From an uncultured Oscillospiraceae bacterium (GTDB taxonomy: Bacteria; Bacillota; Clostridia; Oscillospirales; Oscillospiraceae): DNA of 34,996 nt. The DNA lies in assembly GCA_910579595.1 (NCBI GenBank), contig CAJTVM010000021.1, positions 1 to 34,996 on the forward strand, given 5' to 3'. The notes under the pieces are model-generated. The model did no database searches and was not told the DNA's origin. It saw nothing but the letters and a program-made list of their open reading frames with translations. Below are positions 6,660 to 16,205 of the stretch, in pieces. How positions within the stretch are numbered: the first letter of the stretch is position 1; each line of letters opens with the position of its first letter. The translations under genes were made by a program, and so were the position numbers.

Positions 6660-9600
6660 AGCGCCGCCTCCCTCCGCCGGCTTTTCCCCAGGCCGGGGGA
6701 CACCGGGGCGGGTGGGTTGAAGTCCCGGATCGCCTGCCGGATGGACGGTTTCCCGCCGCCCACCACGGAAAGCGCGGGCGGCACCCGTGCGGGAGCATTG
6801 CCGTCTTCCAAATCCGGCCCATCATCATCCTGGGACTGCTCGGCTTCTTTCTTTTTCGGCTTCTCCAGCTCCCGGTTGAGCTGGGCCAGACGGGCGGATT
6901 TTTGCCGCAGCTCCTCCTCCTTGGGGAAAGGACGCTCCGCTTCCTCCTGGGCATTTTTCAATTCGCTCTCCAACCGGGCCAGCCGGATTTCATTCCGTTT
7001 CAGATTTTCGGCCATGCCCTCCAAAGCGTTATTGATACGGGTCACATTGCCCACGGGGTCATCTGCCAGCTCCGCCGTATAGGTCAGGTGCTGTTTCATC
7101 GTCACCTTGAACATGATGCCATCAAAATAGAGCTGCATGGGGAAGCCCCGGTACTCGCCCAAGTCAAGGGGCTGCTCCGGTTTACCCGCCAACAAACACG
7201 CATTGATGATAGCCTCGCCCGCCGCTTTCCGCTCGGTGAAGGTCTGCCCCATGACGGTCATGGAAAAAGCGTCCTCCTTCACCGGGTGGGCCTGCGCAAT
7301 GGGCAGATCCTTCCCCAGCGCCTCAATGAATAGCCTTGTTTCTGCCATTTGCTGGGGATAGTATTTCAGCGCCTTATCCTGCATCTCATACTGCATGGCG
7401 GTGTGGTTAGCTTTCAGCATTTTCAGCTTTGCCACTTGAACGTCCAGATCCATCTTCTCTCGAATTCTATCGTCCCCGGTAGCCAGGGCCTTGACCTCGG
7501 CGTAGGACAGGGCGGTGGCGTCCACGTCCTCAATGGAGCGGGCGGGGGATTTGCTGGTCATGACCTGCCCGATGAACTTCTGCTTATTCTCCACCAACCC
7601 CCAGTTGTAGGCGTCAAAAGTTCCCTTGGTGACGTACTTGAACATTTTGACCGACTTGTTCATGTTCCCCTGCCGCAGAGAGCGGCCCGCCCGCTGCTCC
7701 AAATCAGCCGGACGCCACGGGCAGTCAAGGTCGTGAGAGGCCACGATGCGGTCCTGCACGTTGGTGCCAGCGCCCATTTTCTGGGTGCTGCCGATGAGCA
7801 CCCGCACCTGCCCCCGGCGCACCTTGGCGAACAGCTCCGCCTTTTGCGCGTCGGTGTTGGCGTCGTGGATGAAGGCGATCTCCGCCTGGGGAATGCCCTG
7901 GGCGATGAGCTTCGTTTTAATATCATCGTAGACGTTGAATTTTCCGTCCCCTTTTGGTGTACTGAGATCCGAAAAAACCAACTGTGTTCCCCGGATCTCC
8001 GCGCTGTCCCGCCACTCCCGGACAATGTTCTTCACACAGGCGTTGACCTTGCTGTCGGGATCGTCTGGCAAAAGCGGGTTTTGCAGCCGCTGGTCCAGCG
8101 CCAGCTTCCGCCCGTCCGATGTGATGCGCAGCATATTGTCCTCGCGGGGATCCACATCGCCGTTGCGTACCGCCTCGGCCCGCTCCCCCAGCTCCGCCAC
8201 CATCTCCTGCTGGAAGTCGCTGGGTTCGGTGGTGACGGTGATGGGAACGGCCTCCGGCACGGGCAGCTTCAGCATATCCGCCGTCTGGATGTCGGCGGCT
8301 TCCTTCCAGATGCTGATCAGCTCCGGCAGGTTATAGAACCTGGCGAACCGGGTCTTGGAACGGAATCCCGTCCCCTCCGGTTTCAGCTCCATGGCCGTCA
8401 CCTTCTCGCCAAAGGTAGCCGCCCAGGAATCAAAATGGCGGTGGCCATGCTCCTCCAGGGTGTCGAATTGGAGGTAGCGCATCATGGTAAACAGCTCCAC
8501 CATTGAATTGCTGACCGGGGTGCCGGTGGCAAAGGTGATGCCCCGTCCGCCGGTGATCTCGTCCATATAGCGGCATTTGCCAAACATATCGCTGGACTTT
8601 TGGGCATCGGTCTGGGAAATGCCCGCCACATTGCGCATTTTTGTTTGGAGGAACAAATTTTTAAATCCGTGCGCCTCGTCCACAAACAGGCGGTCCACCC
8701 CTAACTCCTCAAAGGTGACCACGTTATCCTTTTTCCGGTCTGCCGCCAGCTTTTCCAGCCTTGTCTCCAGATTTTTCTTGGTTTTCTCCATCTGCTTGAT
8801 GGTGAACCTGTCGCCATCCTCCTCTTTGGCCTCCCGGATGGCCTCTATGATCTCGTCAATCTGCTCCTCAATCACGGCCCGCTGTCGCTCCGGGGACAGG
8901 GGGATCTTCTCAAACTGGCTGTGCCCGATGATCACCGCGTCGTAGTCCCCGGTGGCGATCCGGGCGCAGAATTTCCGGCGGCGGGCGGGTTCGAAGTCCT
9001 TTTTGGTGGCCACAAGCACCTTCGCGCCGGGATACAGGCGCAAAAAATCGCCGCCCCACTGCTCCGTCAGGTGATTGGGGACGACGAACAGGGATTTCCG
9101 GCACAGGCCCAGCCGCTTGCTCTCCATGGCGGCGGCGATCATCTCAAAGGTTTTGCCCGCGCCCACACAGTGGGCCAGCAGCGTGTTTTTGCCGTAGAGC
9201 ACATGGGCCACGGCGCTGCGCTGATGGGGACGCAGGGTGATTTCCGGGTTCATGCCCACAAAATTGATGTGGGATCCGTCATATTCCCGGGGCCGGATGT
9301 TGTTGAACATCTCGTTGTACTGTTTGCAAAGGGCTTCCCGGCGCTCCGGAGCCTTGAAAATCCAGTCCTTGAACGCCTCGCCAATGGCCTCCTGCTTCTG
9401 CTGGGCGATCATGGTCTGCTTCTCGTTGAGCACACGGATTTCCTGCCCATCTACCCACTTTTTATCAAAAATACGCACATCCCGCTGGTTCAGCGCCGCC
9501 TCAAAAATTTCGTAGGCGTTGACCCGCTTGGTGCCGTAGGTGGTGTGGACGCGCACGTTGTCGTGGCTGTCCGCGCTTTTGTTCAGAATCCGCCACTCGC

Positions 9601-12600
9601 CGCTGGAATCGGAATACAGCAGCCGTATTTTGCTGTCCCGCAGTTTTTCCGGGGTGTGGAACAGCTCAAACATGAATTGCTGGTAGTATTTGGGTTCGAT
9701 CCAGGACGCGCCGATGCGGACGGTGATCTCCGAGGCGGTCAGATCCTTTGGTTGCACCTGCTCCAGCTTTTCCACGTTGACGGCGTACTCCGGGTACTTT
9801 TCAGCGGCAATACGCGCCCAGTAGAGCTTCCGGCGCACATCGCCGGACAGGTATTCGTCGGCAGTCTGCCAACCCCGCGCCCAGTTGGGGCCGTCCGCCT
9901 CAAAATCAAAGGGTCCGGTGGTGGGATCTTTGAACATGATACCCTTCAAATCCTCCACGATCTGCGGAATTTTGTCCCGTCCGCCCATCAGGCCGGCCAT
10001 GAACTCCAGATCAACGCGGGCCTTCTCTCCGATGGACACCGCCAGGGCCTCTACCGCCGTGTCCACACTGGTGACAGGCTGGCGAAACTGGATGGTGCGC
10101 TTGGTGAACATATCCGCCTTGCGCTCCAATTTGCCCTCGTCGTCCAGGACCTCCAGCGAACACAGCAGGGGGTAGGAGGAATCCTGTTCAAAGGCCAGCT
10201 TATTGCCCCGGCTGTTCAGCAGCCCGTATTTTGCGGTAAATCCATCGTAAAGATGGTTGAGATTGGCCTGTTCGGCCAGGATCTCCCCATCAGGGGCGCT
10301 GCCCAGCTGTAGATCGATGAGCTTCCGGGTGCTGTCCCGAATGGCGATCAGGCCCTTGACGCGCTCGGCAGGTGTCTTGCCCAGCTCCACCCGCGTCATG
10401 CGGGAGTTTTCACGGAAATAGAGCTTGCCGTCCTGGAGGGCGTAGCTGAAATTGCGGATGGACGGATCGGCGGGGATGGATTCCAGCGCTTGGCCGTCCT
10501 CCTGCTCCGGCGCGATATCCAGCAGCGCCCTGTCCGGCGGCGCGAGATATTGGATGGCCCCGGCAAGCTGGGCGGACAGATCCGCCCCCTCGACCGGGGC
10601 CACAGTGTAGTCCTGATGGCCGTACTGGGTGCTGTCCGAGGCAGGGGTGCCCAGCACCATGTCCGGGTGTTCCAGAAAATAATTGTTGATGGTAAACCCA
10701 TCGTCATTTTTGCCAGTCTCCACCCAACTGGGCAATTCAACGGCTGGCCGATCTCTTTTTTGTAAAAAGATGATGTCGGACACCACTTCCGTCCCGGCGT
10801 TGGCTTTGAACGCGTTGTTGGGCAGGCGGATGGCCCCCAGCAGGTCGGCCCGCTCCGCCAGGTACTTCCGGACAGTGGAATCCTTGGCATCCAGGGTGTA
10901 CCGGCTGGTGACAAAGGCCACGATGCCGCCGGGGCGCACCTGATCCAACGCCTTGGCAAAGAAATAGTTGTGGATGCTGAAGCCCAGGTTGTTATAGGCG
11001 GGGTCATTGACCTGATACTGCCCAAAGGGCACGTTGCCCACCGCCAAATCAAAGAAGTCCCGCCACCCCGTTTTTTCAAAGCCGTCCACGGTGATGTCGG
11101 CGTTCTGGTAGAGCTGGCGGGCAATGCGCCCGGTGAGGCTGTCCAGCTCCACGCCGTACAGCTTGGCCCCGGTCAGGGACTCCGGCAGGAGGCCGAAGAA
11201 ATTGCCCACCCCCATGGACGGCTCCAACACCGTCCCCGGCTGATAGCCCATGTTCTCCACCGCCTGATACATGGCTTTGATAACGGTTGGCGATGTATAA
11301 TGCGCATTCAGGACGGTGGAGCGGGCGGAGGTGTACTCCTCGGGGGTGAGCAGCTCCTTCAGCTCGGCGTATTCTTTAGCCCACTTGGGATCGTCCGGGT
11401 TGAACGCCTTGGGGATGCCGCCCCAGCCCACATAGCGGGAGAGGATTTCCTGTTCTTCAGGCGTGGCAAGACGGCCCTCCCCCTCGATCTGTCTCAAGGT
11501 GCGGATAGCCGCCGCGTTGTACTGGTATTTGGTTTTCTCGCCGCCCGCGCCCAGGTTATCGTCGGTGATGTGGAAATTGCGGCGCTCAGGGCCAATGTGC
11601 ATTTTTTCAATGACAACTTCAAATAATCCGGTATCCACCCGGCCTACAACCTCGGTGGTGACGGGTACTTGAGATTGGAGCGGTGCAATCTGCCCGCCGC
11701 CGATTTCCACCTGTTCCGGTTCCGTCTCATAGGGTGGATTGCCCATGCCAGCGGACTGCTCCACCGCTTCCTCCTGCCTGAGTTGACGTGCCGTCTCGGC
11801 GGCGATATACCTCTCGCTGTGCTGGACTTCCTCCACAAATTGGCGCACAAAGGGGATCAGCTCGGAACGGAAAACGGGGAACCAGCCCTTCATATCCAGG
11901 TCCAGCAGCTTGACCTCATTGCTGGCAAAGTCCACGCTGTCGATCTTCATGCGCCGCCCATCTATGGCCAGTTCCATGCCGATGGGGATGTAGTCCGCAG
12001 CGTCACTCTCTTGGATGATCTCATAGGGCGCGTCCAGGCCGCGCTCCAGATCCGGGCGGGCCAGCACCACGTTGTGCCCATGCTCCAGCAGCTTTTTCAG
12101 CACCGCCTGCCATGCCTCCCGGCTCCCGGTGACGGGGGTCTGGCCCAGGCCGGGAATTTCCCGCGTAACCAGGTTTGTGCCCAGGACGGAGGCGGCTTCC
12201 TCGGCGTCCTGGCCGTAAAACAGCATATAGTCCCCTACCTGGACGCCAACGAGCTTGTCCGGGTGCTGGGCCTTCAGGTTCCAATATTCCTCCGCATTTG
12301 GCGCAAGATCGGGATCACTGGGTATGATGCCATCATGTTCCGGCTGCTCCGGGGCACCCGCCCCGGTGGGTTCGGGCACTGCCTCCACCGCTGGAGACGC
12401 CGGGGTATCGGCCCGGTCCCGCTGCGGTTCCGGACGGTCCGCGCCGGGGAACTGATCCCGTTCGGGTGCTTGGGATGGAGTGGAAAACACAGGCTCGTCC
12501 TGGGTGGCGGAAATACTCAGTTCCGAAGTGGCGGCAACCTTTTTGATTTGATCCTTGATTTCCTCCGGCAAATCATCATCGTAGAACGTTACCGTCCTGT

Positions 12601-15600
12601 CAGGGTCGATGTGGGCCAGCGTCTTATAGTCGCCGTGCTCCTCCTCCAGCCGGTTCCAGACCGTCAGGCCATTGCCCAGGTACCCATAGCCCAAGCCAAA
12701 TTGGCGCTGTGGTGTTCTTTCCTCTGGGGCGCTTTCCTGGTTGTCCACGGGTGCAGGCGGCTGGGCACTGAACAGGTCAAAGGAGATCTGCCCATCATCC
12801 TCCTGTACCGCTTGGGGGGGCATCTTCTGTGCCAGCGCACGGGCCGCAGCCGCCAGCTTGCCCTCCGGCTCCTTTGGGGCTGGCGGTGTGCGCTGGGCCT
12901 TCATCGCTTTCCGGGCCTCTTGCGCGGCCTGCCGCTCCTGCCGCTCGGCCTCCAAAGCGGATTCTGGCAGGGGAGTAAATAGAGGAGAATCTCCTCGCTG
13001 GTAAGCACCCAGATCTCGAAGCGCATACTGCATCGCGGTATAGTGCGGCGTATCCGGCGAGAGGGGGGCGAAATCGCTCAACATCTGATTAAACAGCTTT
13101 TCAACCTGTTCTGGACTGTCCAGCAAGGGCAGAATATCCCGCTTCGCCGCATCCAGATCCCATTCATGGGGATAGGTCCGATTGGGGTCGTTGGGCTTAT
13201 AGTAGTTAAACTCGTATATCCTCCGGGCCAGGGCCAGCTTGTCATAAGCCGGGAGATGCCCCTTTTCCTGCTCGTTGAGATACCGCCCGCTGTCAATCAA
13301 CGCCCGGACACGTTTTTGCACCTGGTTCCAATTCATAACGACAGTATCATAGCCCTTGAAGCCGGACTGTTCATCTTCGCGGGTAAATTTGATGCCCTTG
13401 CTATCGTGGCTCTCATTGTATCCCAGACGACCGTACCCGCCATCGCCGTACTCATGCCGCAAAAATTCAGCGCACTCTTTGGAATTGTGGCCCTGCATGA
13501 AATAAGAATAGATGCGCAGCTTGCCCTCTGAAATACTGTCGCCCCGCGTGAGCAGGCGGTCGATCTCATCCTCGGTGATAAAGCTGGCCCTCACCGGACT
13601 GAATCCGTCCGCTGCTTGAAATTGTTCGTAGTGCGAGAACAGGCTGACGATATTGGTAAACAGCTCCTGGGGACGATGCAGACGGTGGAATCTCAAAAGA
13701 TCCGGTTCGCTTTCATATCTGCCCACAAATTCAGCCATTTCTCGGACAATTTGCTGCCGGGAAACCGGGTCTTTCAGCAGCTTGTCGATCTCCCTGGTGT
13801 CATCCGGGAAACCCTTGCCCAGGAAATGCTGTGAAATTGTAGGCAGGAAATTGCGTTCTATGGCGTTGCCGCCGAAATCCTGGCGCAGATACCAAAGCTG
13901 CTCCGCCAGCTCCCGGAACTCATTATCCCGTGCCCCGTCAATTTTCTCCTGGGCGGCAAACGTCCCGTCCCGCAGCAGATTGGACACCATGGCGGCGGCG
14001 TTTACCCACGGGACGAGGGTACTGCCGGGGCCAAAGGCAGACCGCCCCGGAGCAATGCGAAACCCCTCTTTGCTGAACCAAAGCGCGTAATCCTGCCCGC
14101 CGATGGAAATACCTTTGCCACCCTCGCCAAACTCCTGCTCCATGAACGACGCGGCGGCGGAGCCGGTGGGCTGCTTCTGGAAAAAGGCCACAATGTGCTC
14201 AATGGTGTGCTGCCTGTTTCCACCGCTGGTGAGGGCGCGTCCAATCACCGCGTCCGGCACCCGCGCATCCTGGAAAATTGATTCCTGGCGTCCCGCCTGC
14301 CGCTCCAGCCCTTGGGCCTGGGCGATAATCTCAATCTGTTCCTCCACCGAGGGGAACAAGCTGAACCGGGCAGCAGGAGGTTCAGCAGACTCAAAAACGG
14401 CGGGCTGTTCGCCCGCCGTCTGTTCCTCCTCCTGATTTACTTGTAGACGATCTCCGCCAGTACGATCTCCTCCGCCTGGTGAGTGAAGCTGTTCACCGCC
14501 CGCACCCAGCCCATCTGATCGCGGGCCTTCATCGCCTCGTTCACGCCGCTGCGCTTCTTCAAATCGGCCACCATCCGATCCACTTGATCCCGCGCCTGCC
14601 GGTCGATCTCCCGCAGGTGCGGCTCCAGCCGCCCGGTCAGCAGCATCGACGTGTATGTCCCGCTGTGATGTTCTCTCAGGAAGTTCTCCCGCAGCCGCCC
14701 GTACTTGCCCAGAGGCAGATCCTCCTCCTGTCCGTCCATCATCAGGTCGGGGATCAGGTAATCGCCCACTTTCGTGTAAGTCAGTTCCATCTTCAACACT
14801 CCTTTCTTTACTTTCATGCTTTACAGTGTTAAATCCTTTTGCATCCTCAGTATACATGGTTTCCTGCGAAATTGCAAGAGGATTTTCCAGATTTCTCTTG
14901 TTCCTTTTTGCCTGTTCCCGATCAAAGGTCTTGACGGCCCTGCCGATTTCATTGAGCATCCCCATGGATACCACGCTGGCGGCATTGCCCAGGTGGTGGA
15001 GGACGGCGGGGGTGGAAAACTCGGTGATGCCCAGCAGATCCTCGTTCTCCAGATACTCGGCGGGGTTCAGACCGCAGCGGGTGAGAATGGTATACTGGAC
15101 GCTGGCGGTGAGCACATCCCGAAAGCGCACCTCCAGGTTGAGATCGTCCAGCTCCTCCAACAGACTGTTGCGCACATCGTAGGCCAGGTCGGCCAGGTGA
15201 TCACGGTAGACCTCGTTCACCGTTCGCGCGGCCAGCTCCATCAGCCGCCCGCCGATGTCCCCGCCTTCCGTGGGACCGTATCTGCCCTCCAACGCATCCG
15301 ACACAGCGGCGTGGTGCTGCTCCCGCATTTCCCATAGGTGGAGCGTCCTCGCGCCCTTCACCGGGTAGGTGTCCGCCACATCAAAAACGTATATCAGATA
15401 GGGTCTGTTATCGCCGCTCTTGTGGATGAGCGCGATACCCTTCGCACCTGGTCTTACCCACCGCCGCATGGTTTCATTCCACAGCTCCATGCTGGCGCAG
15501 GCGGTGGCCTCCGGGCGCTGGGCGTAAATCAGGAGCTGATCATCGAACGGATATTTATAGATTGTGGCGGCAGTGTTCAAGTACCGCTTCCAGGCGTCTA

Positions 15601-15667
15601 CATTCCGCGTGACGTTGTGGGCGGTTTGATCCGCCAGATTGGATATAAACTGTAATTTGTTTGCCAT
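6656..15667 (-). CDS. Giant polyvalent protein: N6-adenine methylase-like plus SNF2-type helicase
   Basis: This 3003-residue protein is of the kind found in Tn1549-like elements, probably carried in to modify, remodel or protect element DNA. Approximate order: an element-type N-terminal domain (1-260); a Gly/Arg/Asp-rich linker (about 285-415) that overlaps tnpV; two related copies of a small domain (about 495-585 and 715-800, with E-F/Y-G-E/D-G-G); a MutS domain-I-like segment (about 1135-1205, VGDYMLFYGQDAEEAASVLG); a methylase (EPSMGVGNFF near 1486, NVPFG near 1546); and an SF2 helicase with Walker A GAGKT near 2167, DEAH near 2329, ATGTPVSNS near 2382 and QRAGRSLRQG near 2662. A coiled coil and the motif KPSIRQAI (about 2973) end it. 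The ATG has AGGAGG five bases upstream. The NVPFG form of the methylase motif departs from NPPY, so activity is uncertain. Confidence 0.9.
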   Translation of the reverse strand: MANKLQFISNLADQTAHNVTRNVDAWKRYLNTAATIYKYPFDDQLLIYAQRPEATACASMELWNETMRRWVRPGAKGIALIHKSGDNRPYLIYVFDVADTYPVKGARTLHLWEMREQHHAAVSDALEGRYGPTEGGDIGGRLMELAARTVNEVYRDHLADLAYDVRNSLLEELDDLNLEVRFRDVLTASVQYTILTRCGLNPAEYLENEDLLGITEFSTPAVLHHLGNAASVVSMGMLNEIGRAVKTFDREQAKRNKRNLENPLAISQETMYTEDAKGFNTVKHESKERSVEDGTDLHESGRLPDPRPDDGRTGGGSASGQVRAAAGELPERTSQRDIHVDAADRAAGAAPAGDRPAGAGSSGSDGGRFEEAQRRERGDEGPRSDGLGAGGEQLHSPGGGDRTGGDRLQVNQEEEQTAGEQPAVFESAEPPAARFSLFPSVEEQIEIIAQAQGLERQAGRQESIFQDARVPDAVIGRALTSGGNRQHTIEHIVAFFQKQPTGSAAASFMEQEFGEGGKGISIGGQDYALWFSKEGFRIAPGRSAFGPGSTLVPWVNAAAMVSNLLRDGTFAAQEKIDGARDNEFRELAEQLWYLRQDFGGNAIERNFLPTISQHFLGKGFPDDTREIDKLLKDPVSRQQIVREMAEFVGRYESEPDLLRFHRLHRPQELFTNIVSLFSHYEQFQAADGFSPVRASFITEDEIDRLLTRGDSISEGKLRIYSYFMQGHNSKECAEFLRHEYGDGGYGRLGYNESHDSKGIKFTREDEQSGFKGYDTVVMNWNQVQKRVRALIDSGRYLNEQEKGHLPAYDKLALARRIYEFNYYKPNDPNRTYPHEWDLDAAKRDILPLLDSPEQVEKLFNQMLSDFAPLSPDTPHYTAMQYALRDLGAYQRGDSPLFTPLPESALEAERQERQAAQEARKAMKAQRTPPAPKEPEGKLAAAARALAQKMPPQAVQEDDGQISFDLFSAQPPAPVDNQESAPEERTPQRQFGLGYGYLGNGLTVWNRLEEEHGDYKTLAHIDPDRTVTFYDDDLPEEIKDQIKKVAATSELSISATQDEPVFSTPSQAPERDQFPGADRPEPQRDRADTPASPAVEAVPEPTGAGAPEQPEHDGIIPSDPDLAPNAEEYWNLKAQHPDKLVGVQVGDYMLFYGQDAEEAASVLGTNLVTREIPGLGQTPVTGSREAWQAVLKKLLEHGHNVVLARPDLERGLDAPYEIIQESDAADYIPIGMELAIDGRRMKIDSVDFASNEVKLLDLDMKGWFPVFRSELIPFVRQFVEEVQHSERYIAAETARQLRQEEAVEQSAGMGNPPYETEPEQVEIGGGQIAPLQSQVPVTTEVVGRVDTGLFEVVIEKMHIGPERRNFHITDDNLGAGGEKTKYQYNAAAIRTLRQIEGEGRLATPEEQEILSRYVGWGGIPKAFNPDDPKWAKEYAELKELLTPEEYTSARSTVLNAHYTSPTVIKAMYQAVENMGYQPGTVLEPSMGVGNFFGLLPESLTGAKLYGVELDSLTGRIARQLYQNADITVDGFEKTGWRDFFDLAVGNVPFGQYQVNDPAYNNLGFSIHNYFFAKALDQVRPGGIVAFVTSRYTLDAKDSTVRKYLAERADLLGAIRLPNNAFKANAGTEVVSDIIFLQKRDRPAVELPSWVETGKNDDGFTINNYFLEHPDMVLGTPASDSTQYGHQDYTVAPVEGADLSAQLAGAIQYLAPPDRALLDIAPEQEDGQALESIPADPSIRNFSYALQDGKLYFRENSRMTRVELGKTPAERVKGLIAIRDSTRKLIDLQLGSAPDGEILAEQANLNHLYDGFTAKYGLLNSRGNKLAFEQDSSYPLLCSLEVLDDEGKLERKADMFTKRTIQFRQPVTSVDTAVEALAVSIGEKARVDLEFMAGLMGGRDKIPQIVEDLKGIMFKDPTTGPFDFEADGPNWARGWQTADEYLSGDVRRKLYWARIAAEKYPEYAVNVEKLEQVQPKDLTASEITVRIGASWIEPKYYQQFMFELFHTPEKLRDSKIRLLYSDSSGEWRILNKSADSHDNVRVHTTYGTKRVNAYEIFEAALNQRDVRIFDKKWVDGQEIRVLNEKQTMIAQQKQEAIGEAFKDWIFKAPERREALCKQYNEMFNNIRPREYDGSHINFVGMNPEITLRPHQRSAVAHVLYGKNTLLAHCVGAGKTFEMIAAAMESKRLGLCRKSLFVVPNHLTEQWGGDFLRLYPGAKVLVATKKDFEPARRRKFCARIATGDYDAVIIGHSQFEKIPLSPERQRAVIEEQIDEIIEAIREAKEEDGDRFTIKQMEKTKKNLETRLEKLAADRKKDNVVTFEELGVDRLFVDEAHGFKNLFLQTKMRNVAGISQTDAQKSSDMFGKCRYMDEITGGRGITFATGTPVSNSMVELFTMMRYLQFDTLEEHGHRHFDSWAATFGEKVTAMELKPEGTGFRSKTRFARFYNLPELISIWKEAADIQTADMLKLPVPEAVPITVTTEPSDFQQEMVAELGERAEAVRNGDVDPREDNMLRITSDGRKLALDQRLQNPLLPDDPDSKVNACVKNIVREWRDSAEIRGTQLVFSDLSTPKGDGKFNVYDDIKTKLIAQGIPQAEIAFIHDANTDAQKAELFAKVRRGQVRVLIGSTQKMGAGTNVQDRIVASHDLDCPWRPADLEQRAGRSLRQGNMNKSVKMFKYVTKGTFDAYNWGLVENKQKFIGQVMTSKSPARSIEDVDATALSYAEVKALATGDDRIREKMDLDVQVAKLKMLKANHTAMQYEMQDKALKYYPQQMAETRLFIEALGKDLPIAQAHPVKEDAFSMTVMGQTFTERKAAGEAIINACLLAGKPEQPLDLGEYRGFPMQLYFDGIMFKVTMKQHLTYTAELADDPVGNVTRINNALEGMAENLKRNEIRLARLESELKNAQEEAERPFPKEEELRQKSARLAQLNRELEKPKKKEAEQSQDDDGPDLEDGNAPARVPPALSVVGGGKPSIRQAIRDFNPPAPVSPGLGKSRRREAAL
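14393..14419 (-). terminator. Intrinsic terminator of tnpV, inside the helicase gene
   Basis: On the minus strand ACGGCGGGC, a five-base loop and GCCCGCCGT are followed directly by TTTTT (stem 14397-14405 with 14411-14419, U tract 14393-14397). It begins 17 bases after the tnpV stop. In the helicase frame the same bases encode the codons around TAGEQPAVF, so the site must serve both as protein code and, if active, as a terminator that would also attenuate helicase mRNA. Confidence 0.7.
14437..14790 (-). CDS. tnpV: TnpV family protein, nested within the helicase gene in another frame
   Basis: The 117-residue protein resembles transposon-encoded TnpV: it opens METYTK-like (MELTYTKVGDYLIPDL), has the LGKYGRLRENFLREH block, the LEPHLREIDRQA block, and ends WVRAVNSFTHQAEEIVLAEIVYK. 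The molecular function of TnpV is not established to my knowledge. It lies wholly inside the helicase gene on the same strand in a different frame. It has its own AAAGGAGT seven bases before ATG 14790 (an upstream ATG at 14817 would swallow that site), a promoter at 14849-14877 and a terminator 17 bases after its stop. The normal, ordered composition of TnpV contrasts with the low-complexity helicase linker that shares its bases, which argues that TnpV is the constrained frame. Confidence 0.8.
   Translation of the reverse strand: MELTYTKVGDYLIPDLMMDGQEEDLPLGKYGRLRENFLREHHSGTYTSMLLTGRLEPHLREIDRQARDQVDRMVADLKKRSGVNEAMKARDQMGWVRAVNSFTHQAEEIVLAEIVYK
14849..14877 (-). promoter_or_regulatory. Internal promoter for tnpV within the helicase gene
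   Basis: On the minus strand TTGCAA (14872-14877), a 17-base spacer and TATACT (14849-14854) give a start near 14842, about 50 bases before the tnpV ATG. The surrounding bases are clearly AT-richer than the neighbouring helicase code, as expected if promoter and ORF arrived as one cassette. Confidence 0.6.
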
Positions 15668-15695
15668 GAAAACCTCCTCACGATGAGAATATAAG

Positions 15696-15731
15696 AGAAA
15701 CCCAGAGGGAAATTATTCCCTCTGGGTTTCT
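15696..15731 (-). terminator. Intrinsic terminator of the cupin gene
   Basis: A perfect 15-base-pair stem (15696-15710 with 15717-15731) and a six-base loop lie 22 bases after the cupin stop. On the minus strand the stem ends GGGTTTCT and continues CTTATATT. It separates the cupin from the helicase gene, whose start follows about 30 bases later, so the helicase needs read-through or its own weak promoter. I find no clear one. Confidence 0.75.
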
Positions 15732-15752
15732 GCCAAATTGTGCTGATATCGC

Positions 15753-16076
15753 TTAAAAGGACACTGTGAGCTGCATTTTAAACTGTTCCTCACCATACAC
15801 GGCATGGGGAATGTCTTTGGGCATAATGAGCGTCTCGCCCGCGCCCAGGATGAATACCTCGCCGCCCACAGTAAAGCGGCCGGTGCCCTCCAATACAGTG
15901 ACCATAGCGTCGCCGCCTGCCGCATGGGTGGAGATTTCCTCACCCTTATCAAAGGAAAAAATGGTCATGCTGACGTGATCGTTCTGCACCAGCGTTTTGC
16001 TGACAACCTGCCCTTTTTGATACGCGACCAGATCTTTGAGCTTCAACGCGGTCTGCTTCTCAATGTTTTTGTACAT
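15753..16076 (-). CDS. Single-domain cupin protein
   Basis: The 107-residue protein is a small cupin_2 type beta-barrel. Motif 1 is G-E-E-I-S-T-H-A-A-G-G-D-A (only one clear histidine) followed by MVTVLEGTGRFTVGGE. Motif 2 is AGETLIMPKDIPHAV with the usual late histidine. Such proteins bind small molecules or a metal ion; the substrate cannot be read from sequence. It has its own promoter, GGAGG seven bases before the ATG, and its own terminator, so it is an independent transcription unit inserted between the DUF1963 gene and the helicase. I regard it as cargo and not as a transfer gene. Confidence 0.85.
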   Translation of the reverse strand: MYKNIEKQTALKLKDLVAYQKGQVVSKTLVQNDHVSMTIFSFDKGEEISTHAAGGDAMVTVLEGTGRFTVGGEVFILGAGETLIMPKDIPHAVYGEEQFKMQLTVSF

Positions 16077-16105
16077 TGCTGTGCCTCCATGAATGTGATA
16101 GCGGT

Positions 16106-16134
16106 AGTATACCAGATTATGGCCGGTATCACAA
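16106..16134 (-). promoter_or_regulatory. Promoter of the cupin gene
   Basis: On the minus strand TTGTGA (16129-16134), a 17-base spacer and TATACT (16106-16111) lie about 30 bases before the cupin ATG. The rest of the gap between the two cargo genes (16135-16205) shows nothing else convincing. Confidence 0.65.
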
Positions 16135-16205
16135 CAGCTTTTGTGAACGACCAGCCGCCGCCCGACACACCTGTCCTAAGAGGCTCAGGCACCGTTTTAA
16201 ATCTT

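Noticed and set aside
7349..10312. Two long plus-strand open frames (385 and 463 codons) opposite the helicase
   Set aside because: They are antisense shadows of conserved helicase code, with His/Gln/Val/Gly-rich products and no start signals.
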